A stretch of 64,000 nt of DNA, from positions 1-64,000 of the forward strand of contig WJME01000100.1 of assembly GCA_014728115.1 (NCBI GenBank). Direction: 5' to 3'. A program made the translations under genes and the position numbers. Below, piece after piece: positions 34,745 through 42,048 of the stretch (position 1 is the stretch's first letter; every line of letters starts with the position of its first letter). The notes under the pieces were generated by a model that saw only the letters and a program-made list of their open reading frames with translations, had not been told where the DNA came from and did not search any database. Source of the DNA: Candidatus Zhuqueibacterota bacterium. Lineage in GTDB: Bacteria > Zhuqueibacterota > Zhuqueibacteria > Residuimicrobiales > Oceaniaggregativiventaceae.

Positions 34745-36070
34745 TTATCTCACCTGGTCACGAAACCAGTCTGCCAATTCATCCAAATGGCTCTTTGAGT
34801 CGAATATGGTTTCTACCCGATGACGACCCTGTTGCCCCATTTCACGGCGTTTCCGGGGAGAGTCGAGCAAATCGGCCATACACTCTGCCAATTCGGGCAC
34901 AGAGCCGGGTTCGAGGAGAACGCCTTGCTTGCCATTTTCGATCAGTTCCGGGATACCAGAGATAGAGCTGGAAATGACAGGTAAAGTCATGGCCATAGCT
35001 TCTGCAAGGACATTGGGGATGCCGTCGCGATTACCATTTTCCTCTTCCACACAAGGCAAAACGAACAGGGTACTGTTTTGGTATTCCTGAACCATCTGAT
35101 CAGGAGCCACTGCGCCGATCAGCGTCACATGGTTCACCAGATTATTGAGTTTTATGTACATTTCCAATCGTGGGCGTTCCGGGCCTTCGCCGATAATTCT
35201 GCATACAAAATCGATCCCGCGTTCTGCCAAAATTTTGCACGCCCTGAGCAACACCGGAAATCCTTTCTTAGGTACCAATCTTCCGACAGAAAGAATCACC
35301 GGAGGGCCAGAGAGTGCACGACGTTTGGCAGGATTGAATTTATTCAGATTAATGCCGTGATAAATGACCCGAATCTTGTCGAGATCGACTTTTTGATAGT
35401 GATCGGCGATGTACTGTTTATTAAAATGAGTGCAGGTCACCACGGCACTGGCTGATTGCAGCTTTGTGTGGGCGTTTTCCTGAGGTACAAAAATATCAAA
35501 AGCATGAGCGCTAATAGTCAACGGAATGTCGAGCAACCGGCTTGCGAGCATGGCAAAGCTGGTGGCTGCATCCATAAAATGAGCATGTATCAGGGCAAAA
35601 GAATGGGGCTGCATGACCCGGGCCAGCGGTACGGCGAGGATAAAATGAAGCAAAAGATCCTGACGGTCACTTTTTGGTAACTCTTTGTTTATCAATAACC
35701 GGAAAAAAGCTCTCAGGAGGGAATGTCCTTTTTCCCGATGTTTCAAAGCCCAACCCAGAGTCTTCCAATATCGTACAGGGCATTGTATGCTAAAGAGAAT
35801 ATGAGAAAAAAGCAAACCCAAGGGCTTGAGCGAGGGGATCAGATAAAAGACATCCTTTTTATATTCTTCCACCTGCCGGTTCTCTTGATCCTGACGAGGT
35901 TCAAACAATGAATAGGTATGGATACAAAGTCCGCGCGATTTGAGTTGGATAATCTCTTTGACGATAAACGTCTCTGAAAGAATGGGAAAATAGTTCAAGA
36001 CAAAGGCAATAGCCTTTGATGAGTCGTCTTTCGAACAAATCTCTTCCTGGATATCTGTTTCCTGGTTCAT
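34745..36070 (-). CDS. GT4 family glycosyltransferase
   Basis: 441 residues. Start region FVLNYFPILSETFIVKEI is the pattern of WcaL/AmsK-like GT4 transferases. Donor site: LSVGRLVPKKGFPVLL, IIGEGPERPRLE, and DGIPNVLAEAMAMTLPVIS with both EX7E glutamates. The WcaL-like N-terminus hints at galactosyl transfer, but that is weak. Separated by 9 nt from genes on each side. Confidence 0.9.
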   Translation of the reverse strand: MNQETDIQEEICSKDDSSKAIAFVLNYFPILSETFIVKEIIQLKSRGLCIHTYSLFEPRQDQENRQVEEYKKDVFYLIPSLKPLGLLFSHILFSIQCPVRYWKTLGWALKHREKGHSLLRAFFRLLINKELPKSDRQDLLLHFILAVPLARVMQPHSFALIHAHFMDAATSFAMLASRLLDIPLTISAHAFDIFVPQENAHTKLQSASAVVTCTHFNKQYIADHYQKVDLDKIRVIYHGINLNKFNPAKRRALSGPPVILSVGRLVPKKGFPVLLRACKILAERGIDFVCRIIGEGPERPRLEMYIKLNNLVNHVTLIGAVAPDQMVQEYQNSTLFVLPCVEEENGNRDGIPNVLAEAMAMTLPVISSSISGIPELIENGKQGVLLEPGSVPELAECMADLLDSPRKRREMGQQGRHRVETIFDSKSHLDELADWFRDQVR

Positions 36071-36079
36071 TCCCTATCC

Positions 36080-37072
36080 TTAATCCCGAATATAATCCGG
36101 ATAAAATTGGCGATAAAACTCTACTGTTTTTTCAATACCTGATTCCAGATCGACTCTAGGCAACCACCCGGTATGTTGATGAAATTTTTCGATCGTTACC
36201 ACGAATTTTCGAATATCGATACTTTCCCGTTGCGGGGGAAAAGGTACGTGGACGATTTCTCCCTTTCCCACCGATTTGATGACCTGTTTTACCATATCCA
36301 AAAATTTCGTTTCGGTTCCAGAGCCGATAAAATAGACGTGCTGATCGGTGCGGCGGTCGATGCCTGCAAGATAAAAGGCCTGAACGATATCATCGATATA
36401 AACATAATCTCGGGTTTGCAGTCCATCGCCGTAGACGGTGATGGGTTTTTCCTGCATTGCGTTTTTGATGAACCAGTTGAGAATCCCATAAAAGCCGTGT
36501 TGCATCTGGCATCGGGGGCCATACGCGTTGTTCAGGCGCAATGAAACCGCAGGAAAGCCATAGACATGACCATAAAGAAGGATATATTTTTCCGCTGCCA
36601 GCTTGTTGATGCCATAGACATCTGTGGGCAGGGTAGGATGATCTTCATCAACGGGCAAATAGACCGGTTCACCGATCTGTCCTCGACTGCCCGCATACAC
36701 CACCCGGGGAGGACATTGCATCTCTGCACAAATTTGCACCAGATTCAAAGTGCCCGTACAATTGATTTCAGTGTCGAGATAGGGATTTTCCATGGAAATC
36801 TCGCGTCCCACCTGCGCAGCGAGATGGTAAACCACATCTTTATTTTCCATAGCCTTTTTCAATGCAGTGCGGTCTCTGACATCTCCCTTGATAATATTGA
36901 TCCGATCTTCGACGCCCTTGACATTGGCCCTATTCCAGCCATACGGATCCAGCATTGCATCAAAAATCGTGACCTGGGCTTTTTCATGAACCAGCCGGTG
37001 CGCTAAATTGCTGCCAATAAAGCCCAATCCTCCGGTAATGAGAATCTCTTTACCTTCCAGTGACTCGATCAT
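36080..37072 (-). CDS. Extended SDR NAD-dependent sugar epimerase/dehydratase
   Basis: 330 residues. ITGGLGFIGSNLAHRLV binds NAD; the catalytic triad region is AGSRGQIGEP with YGINKLAAEK (Tyr and Lys). The segment AAQVGREISMENPYLDTEIN resembles the same region of CDP-paratose 2-epimerase (Tyv), which would make sense beside CDP-3,6-dideoxyhexose genes. UDP-glucose 4-epimerase-like function is the alternative. I cannot decide between them. Confidence 0.82.
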   Translation of the reverse strand: MIESLEGKEILITGGLGFIGSNLAHRLVHEKAQVTIFDAMLDPYGWNRANVKGVEDRINIIKGDVRDRTALKKAMENKDVVYHLAAQVGREISMENPYLDTEINCTGTLNLVQICAEMQCPPRVVYAGSRGQIGEPVYLPVDEDHPTLPTDVYGINKLAAEKYILLYGHVYGFPAVSLRLNNAYGPRCQMQHGFYGILNWFIKNAMQEKPITVYGDGLQTRDYVYIDDIVQAFYLAGIDRRTDQHVYFIGSGTETKFLDMVKQVIKSVGKGEIVHVPFPPQRESIDIRKFVVTIEKFHQHTGWLPRVDLESGIEKTVEFYRQFYPDYIRD

Positions 37073-37087
37073 ATTGCAATTCCTGAT

Positions 37088-38152
37088 TTATCTATTGCTC
37101 TTGTCTGTTATTTCGTTCAATACCTTTGCAAAGGAACGGCCCAGTTGATCGAGAGTGCAATGTTGCTGTGCCACCTTGTAACCATTTTGGGCCATACGGT
37201 TTCGCCATTCCGGATTTTGTTTCAATGTAACAATCGCATCTGCCAGGGCCTGAGGATTGCCCCGTTCCACCAGAAAAGCACTCACCCCATGCGTCAACAG
37301 TTCTTGTACGGGTTGATTTCGTCCGGTGACAAGAGGTTTGGCCATGGCAATAGATTCGATCACTTTGTTGGTCGTGACCCTGAGCATGCGGTCGTTATTA
37401 CCAAAGATTCCCAGACAGAGGTCAGCACTGGCGATCAAATCAGCGAGTTGTTCATAGGGCACAGGATCGATAAAACGGATATTTTGGCAACCGAGGGTAC
37501 GGGCGAGATTGCGATCTCTTTCATAGGTGATTCCTCTTCCCACAATCTGGAACTCTATTTTTTCATGTTCGAGCAATTGAGCAGCGCGGATAATGGTATC
37601 GACTCCGTGAAAAGGGGCATACTCGCCATGAAAGTGGACCAAAAACGAATCCGATTTTCCGGATCGTTTCCGGGGATAGATCACCCGGTCGTCCACAGCT
37701 AAAAAAATCCTGTGAAACTTTTGTTTATCGATCCTGAACTTTTGTGCAAAATCCTCGATATGATCATGGGTTTCGAGAATAATCAGTCGGGAGAGGGCGC
37801 AAGCCAGTCGGTCGCTAAATTTATAAATCCGGGCTTTGAGGGAATCGGGTTTGGCTTTAGCACGATCTGAGACCATTGTATCCAGAGTCGCGATATACAT
37901 ATCGAACAAGATAGGTTTTCTTGTGAACAGCTTTATGCAGGGAAGCAAGAGTTGGCCATAGAATCCCACAATCACGACATCGCATGAACGGGCCATCCAA
38001 ATAGCTCGAAGGATCAGCCAGGGATAATGCTTGAATGATCTGTCCGCCGGAAAGCAGCCCTTGATATCAAAATTTTGATTTTTCAATGCATGGTAGACAT
38101 TTCGGGTGCGGGAATAGTTTAATTCTCTACCGGCAACATATAAAATTTTCAT
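37088..38152 (-). CDS. GT4 family glycosyltransferase
   Basis: 354 residues. MKILYVAGRELNYSRTRNVY at the start; donor domain with FLVHFHGEYAPFHGVDTI, FQIVGRGITYERD and NKVIESIAMAKPLVTG. Also a buried hydrophobic stretch VVIVGFYGQLLLPCIKLF in the N-terminal domain, perhaps for membrane contact. Specificity unknown. Starts 15 nt after the epimerase gene's neighbour boundary and ends one base from the GT2 gene upstream. Confidence 0.87.
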   Translation of the reverse strand: MKILYVAGRELNYSRTRNVYHALKNQNFDIKGCFPADRSFKHYPWLILRAIWMARSCDVVIVGFYGQLLLPCIKLFTRKPILFDMYIATLDTMVSDRAKAKPDSLKARIYKFSDRLACALSRLIILETHDHIEDFAQKFRIDKQKFHRIFLAVDDRVIYPRKRSGKSDSFLVHFHGEYAPFHGVDTIIRAAQLLEHEKIEFQIVGRGITYERDRNLARTLGCQNIRFIDPVPYEQLADLIASADLCLGIFGNNDRMLRVTTNKVIESIAMAKPLVTGRNQPVQELLTHGVSAFLVERGNPQALADAIVTLKQNPEWRNRMAQNGYKVAQQHCTLDQLGRSFAKVLNEITDKSNR

Positions 38153-38153
38153 A

Positions 38154-39095
38154 TCAGCGTTTCGATTCTATTTTACGAATGCGGTATAAAACGTTTTCTA
38201 CCAGCCGGCGATTAAAGCCAATCAAATCCGCCAGCAAGCCCATGACAACGACCTGAAAACCGACAATAATGAGTACAGCAGCGAGGATAAGAGACTGAAT
38301 GTGTCCGGCTCCGCCAGTCGTAAAATAAAAATATAAAAAGCGCGTGCCAATCAGAACGCCAATGCCCAATAAAATCGATCCGAGAATAGAAAAGGTTCTC
38401 AAAGGCTCATAAAGCGCATAAATACGAGCCATGGTACCTACTGACCGTTTGATATAACTCCAATTACTCCTGAACAATCTCGATTCCCGGGTCTTGGAGT
38501 TGGTTCGAACCGGTACGTCGGTTAAGGCCAGATTTTTCTTGCCTGCCTGGATGATGGTTTCCAGCGTATACGTAAATTCGGACATGACATTCATTTTCAG
38601 AGCAGCCTCGCGTGAAAGGGCTCTGAACCCGCTGGTAGCGTCATTGATGGTGGTACCGGAGAGTTGCCGGACGACCCAGCTTCCCAATGCTTGCAATTTC
38701 TTTTTGGTCCAGGAAAAGTGTTCGATCCCGCGGGTATTGCGGTCGCCTACCACCAAATCGGCATCTCCCGCTATGATAGGTTGCACGAGTTTGGGAATAT
38801 CTTTTGCGCAATACTGATTATCGGCATCTGTATTGACAATGATATCGGCATTCAGTCGAAGACAAGCATCCAGACCTGCGGTAAATGCTTTGGCCAGGCC
38901 CTGATTCTTGGTCATTCGCACGACATGGTCGACACCGTTCTCCTTTGCTACCCGTGCTGTATCATCAATGCTCCCGTCATCGATAATCAAAATTTCCATC
39001 TCGTCGACACCATCGATCGATTTTGGCAATTCTTGCAGAGTAAGGGGAAGGGTTTTGGCTTCATTAAAGCAAGGTATTTGGATAATGAGTTTCAT
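38154..39095 (-). CDS. GT2 polyprenyl-phosphate sugar synthase-like protein
   Basis: 313 residues. IQIPCFNEAKTLPLTL, IIDDGSIDDTARVA, and intact DxD in VNTDADNQYCAKDI; two C-terminal helices around residues 245-300. First of three tandem GT2 genes in reading order of the window (38154, 39092, 40114). The insert TNSKTRESRLFRSNWSYI before the helices matches DPM-like membrane GT2 enzymes. Overlaps the next gene by 4 nt. Confidence 0.88.
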   Translation of the reverse strand: MKLIIQIPCFNEAKTLPLTLQELPKSIDGVDEMEILIIDDGSIDDTARVAKENGVDHVVRMTKNQGLAKAFTAGLDACLRLNADIIVNTDADNQYCAKDIPKLVQPIIAGDADLVVGDRNTRGIEHFSWTKKKLQALGSWVVRQLSGTTINDATSGFRALSREAALKMNVMSEFTYTLETIIQAGKKNLALTDVPVRTNSKTRESRLFRSNWSYIKRSVGTMARIYALYEPLRTFSILGSILLGIGVLIGTRFLYFYFTTGGAGHIQSLILAAVLIIVGFQVVVMGLLADLIGFNRRLVENVLYRIRKIESKR

Positions 39096-40081
39096 TCTAT
39101 TATTTCTTCAATATTATAATCTTTGATATTTTTTGCATGAGTAAAAATGATCATTTCACCCAGGAGACCGATAGAAATCATTTGTATACCGACGATAAAC
39201 AAAATAGCGCCGAGTAGCAACAAAGGTTTTCCGGCAATTCCGCCGATCCCCAACAGCCGGTATACAAAAAGATAAAGGTTAATGATCGCACCGGCGAGTG
39301 TAAACAGTGCGCCCAGAAATCCCAAAAAATGCAGCGGTTTTTTTGTATAGTTTCGTAAAAAGAGAACACTGATCAGGTCCAGCAAACGTCTGATATAGTC
39401 TCTGGGATAGAGAGAGGGATTATACCGGCCGGGCATTTGTTCGACTTTGGTTTCGGTAATTTTAAATCCCAGTCGTTGAGCAAAGACCGGAAGAAAGGCA
39501 TTGAGACTGCCATAAAAGGGCACACTTGCCAAAACCACACGCCGCATCGCCATGACACCACTATTGATATCGTGCAGTTTCAGGCCGGTGAACCGATTGG
39601 TAATGACATTAAAGAATTTTGACACAAAGCGATTGAGACGCGAATCCCGGCGCGGTGATCTCTGACCGACGACGAGATCATAGCCTTGTTCCAATTTTTG
39701 GATGAGCTTGAACAAATCAGCCGGGTTTACACCTACCCGACAGGTAAAAAAGACAATGACATCCCCATCGGTGACATTCATTGCCGCATCCATCACAGAT
39801 GCTTCGCCGAATGTGGTACGCATCTTGATCACTTTGATGTCATGGTCATCCCGGGCGTATGTTTTGAGCAAAGACCAGGACGTATCGGTACTGCCATCAT
39901 CGATATAGACCAATTGAAACGGATAACGAAATCTCTGCAGAACGGTCCGCAACGTCTGGTGCAGCTCTGGTAACGCTTTGGCCTGATTATGAACCGATAC
40001 CCATACGGTCAATTTTTGCCAAGAATTTGCGAAAATCGCTTCCTGTTCTTTTTCGGGTGTTTTGGATAGGGTTATACTCAT
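39092..40081 (-). CDS. GT2-like membrane protein with degenerate DxD motif
   Basis: 329 residues from the ATG at 40081 (AGGA just upstream; GTG at 40093 is also open). GtrB/ArnC-like fold: YIDDGSTDTSWSLL, two C-terminal helices and a GEMIIFTHAKN tail. Where active homologues have the metal-binding DADLQ segment, this protein reads VIVFFTCRVGVNPADL (plus-strand positions about 39731-39751), so both aspartates are gone. It may be a non-catalytic partner of the neighbouring GT2s or use another mechanism. The surrounding frame is intact, so it is not a plain pseudogene. Confidence 0.8.
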   Translation of the reverse strand: MSITLSKTPEKEQEAIFANSWQKLTVWVSVHNQAKALPELHQTLRTVLQRFRYPFQLVYIDDGSTDTSWSLLKTYARDDHDIKVIKMRTTFGEASVMDAAMNVTDGDVIVFFTCRVGVNPADLFKLIQKLEQGYDLVVGQRSPRRDSRLNRFVSKFFNVITNRFTGLKLHDINSGVMAMRRVVLASVPFYGSLNAFLPVFAQRLGFKITETKVEQMPGRYNPSLYPRDYIRRLLDLISVLFLRNYTKKPLHFLGFLGALFTLAGAIINLYLFVYRLLGIGGIAGKPLLLLGAILFIVGIQMISIGLLGEMIIFTHAKNIKDYNIEEIIE

Positions 40082-40113
40082 GGTTCCTAACACATTAGAA
40101 TATTGAATTGCAA

Positions 40114-41073
40114 TTATTGATCTCTGGTGAGATCGACCAGTGATTTACGTGAACCGCTTTCGACGATCAGACGACCGATCAGGCCGAGAAACATAAATTG
40201 TACGAACGTTGCCAAAAAGAGGGCTGCCAATATCATCAGAATATTGAGCTGGGCCCATGAATTTTGCATAACCAGCAATTTGTATAAAATGGCAAACAGG
40301 GAAACAGATCCGGCAACCATAAAGAGTCCGCCAAAGCCAATAAAGAATTCCAGCGGATTTTTCAAATGACGCATGAGCATGCGGATGGTTGTCAAATCCA
40401 TAATGACCCTGAACGTGCGGGAGATGTTGTATTTCGATTGACCATATTTTCTGGCGTGATGTTTAACAGGCAATTCGGCGATACGCGCCCCTTCCATTCG
40501 CATCAGCGCGGGGATAAATCTGTGAAACTCTCCATATAGAGTGATACGTCTCAGCATATCGCCACGAAAGGCTTTGAGCGAGCATCCGGTATCGTGCAGT
40601 TTTACATCCGTTACAGAACAGATCAATCGATTGGCGATTTTGGAAGGAATTTTTCTCATCAACACCTTGTCCTGACGATTTTTTCGCCATCCGCTAACCA
40701 CATCATATCCTTCCTCCAGTTTCGCCAGCAAGAGAGGAATATCAGCGGGATCATTTTGAAGATCGCCGTCCATGGCCACGACGATACGACCTCTGGTGGC
40801 CTCGAATCCGGCTCCCATGGCTGCAGACTGACCGAAATTGGAACGAAACAAAATCACCCGTACATTTTCATCTTCCTGTGCCAGTTGTTTTAAAATGTCG
40901 CGGGTTCCGTCAGTGCTTCCGTCATCAACATAGATGGCTTCGAAAACGATATCTGTTGTGATCAATGACTTGATCAAAGCATCATGCAATCGCAGCACAG
41001 ACTCTTTTTCATTAAAAAACGGTACGACAATAGAAAGATCTATTTCTTTATTTGTTTTCTGCGGAATATCCAT
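40114..41073 (-). CDS. GT2 GtrB/ArnC-type polyprenyl-phosphate sugar synthase
   Basis: 319 residues. VPFFNEKESVLRLHDAL, VDDGSTDGTRDIL, FRSNFGQSAAMGAGF and intact DxD in VAMDGDLQNDPADIP, two C-terminal helices and GLIGRLIVESGSRKSLVD. Paralogous to the degenerate gene downstream (39092). Start overlaps the DUF457 gene by 34 nt. No GT-C gene is immediately adjacent, unlike for three of the other GT2 genes. Confidence 0.9.
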   Translation of the reverse strand: MDIPQKTNKEIDLSIVVPFFNEKESVLRLHDALIKSLITTDIVFEAIYVDDGSTDGTRDILKQLAQEDENVRVILFRSNFGQSAAMGAGFEATRGRIVVAMDGDLQNDPADIPLLLAKLEEGYDVVSGWRKNRQDKVLMRKIPSKIANRLICSVTDVKLHDTGCSLKAFRGDMLRRITLYGEFHRFIPALMRMEGARIAELPVKHHARKYGQSKYNISRTFRVIMDLTTIRMLMRHLKNPLEFFIGFGGLFMVAGSVSLFAILYKLLVMQNSWAQLNILMILAALFLATFVQFMFLGLIGRLIVESGSRKSLVDLTRDQ

Positions 41074-41582
41074 AACGAACCTAACCAGAGGGGTACCAAA
41101 ATGATTATTTCTCTGACAACCGTATTGAGATTATGTGTATTGAACAGACTGATAAAAAATGTGCCGGTATTGGAATCGCGATGCACATCGGCAAACGGTT
41201 GAACGCTTGCGATGAAATATGTGCTACTGAAGGGCCAAAACACAGGTGCTCCATACGGGGCGCTGGTATCGACAGCTAGCAGGTCCATACCAAGATGGGC
41301 GAATCCGGCAAAGCAAGAGTATACAAAAATGTTTTTAAATTTTAAAGAACTTTTATGACTCACGATCAACGCCGCGATCAATGCACAAAATACAATAAAC
41401 AAAAAACTGTGCGTAAAATGGTGATGATAACGGTTAGGGTCACCCACAGCAAAACCGATCAAAAAATCAAAGTCGGGTAATAAGGAAAACAGCAATACAA
41501 TACCCAATAAACCTTTATGGATATGAATCCCGCCCTTTGCCACAATCATTCCTGCGACTGTATGTCCCACGGGTGTAGGCAT
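41040..41582 (-). CDS. DUF457 (YdjM-like) membrane-bound putative metal-dependent hydrolase
   Basis: About 180 residues, four to five hydrophobic segments. Conserved metal-site pattern: MPTPVGHTVAG at the start, LLPDFDFLIG, YHHHFTHSFLF and FAGFAHLGMDLLAVDT. Family biochemistry is unknown in most bacteria. First gene of operon B. ATG at 41582 (MPTPVGH) follows GGGACGGGACGGA and matches the family start; ATG at 41597 has no good site. Confidence 0.85.
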   Translation of the reverse strand: MPTPVGHTVAGMIVAKGGIHIHKGLLGIVLLFSLLPDFDFLIGFAVGDPNRYHHHFTHSFLFIVFCALIAALIVSHKSSLKFKNIFVYSCFAGFAHLGMDLLAVDTSAPYGAPVFWPFSSTYFIASVQPFADVHRDSNTGTFFISLFNTHNLNTVVREIIILVPLWLGSLWIFRRKQIKK

Positions 41583-41597
41583 TCCGTCCCGTCCCAT

Positions 41598-42048
41598 CTG
41601 TTCGTCTTGTTCAAGCTGGCACTATAATCTAGCGGCAAAAACAGACGATTGCTGAAAAAATAATGAAAATGAGACATCTCTGACTCATCATGACGAGTTT
41701 AAGCCACAAAACAGAAATTCCCCTATTACAATTTTTGCAAACAAAAGCACGCATACACAACATGTGTTTGCCAATTATTTGAAAAAAAATTCATTAAATA
41801 GGCACTTATTGAAATTACTTTATTTAGAGGCACATTTGAATGATATGAACCCATTTGAAATCAATTACAGGGATAAAAAGAAAAAAATACGACAATATTA
41901 ATTTGGCATCAGATTTGCAAAAGGCGTCTTGAATGATATACTTGAAAAAAAGAGCATTATTGATTGCTGGGACGGGTAAAATGTTTGTACCGTGTGCAGG
42001 CATGTTCGGGGCGTCTTCCCAGAAACAACCTTAACCGATGGAGGAAGG
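41598..42048. other. Divergent intergenic region between operon B and the plus-strand secreted protein
   Basis: About 450 bp, strongly AT-rich from 41700 to 41900, with no credible gene. On the plus strand it holds a sigma-54-type promoter (41902-41918), three ATTTGAA copies upstream of it (41777, 41834, 41853) and a leader with possible stems. On the minus strand I see no convincing sigma-70 or sigma-54 promoter for operon B, although one must exist here or further in. Confidence 0.7.
41902..41918 (+). promoter_or_regulatory. Sigma-54-type -24/-12 promoter
   Basis: TTGGCATCAGATTTGCA: GG at 41904-41905 and GC at 41916-41917 with exactly 10 bases between them, as required for RpoN. Transcription would start near 41930, about 120 nt before the ATG at 42049. 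The core TGGCATCAnnTTTGC is also found ahead of operon A on the minus strand. Needs an enhancer-binding activator; none is encoded in this window. Confidence 0.72.

Noticed and set aside
41617-41633. Sigma-54-like TGGCAC ... AGC on the plus strand
   Set aside because: Spacing between GG and GC is 12, not 10, and it would read through the region away from any start.
41598-41760. Sigma-70 promoter for operon B
   Set aside because: TATAGT- and TGTAAT-like boxes exist on the minus strand but without an acceptable -35 at 16-18 nt.
41968-42040. c-di-GMP (GEMM) riboswitch in the DUF4038 leader
   Set aside because: The 3' part TTAACCGATGG resembles the GEMM-I end, but the core GGCAAACC and ACGCAAAGC segments are absent.
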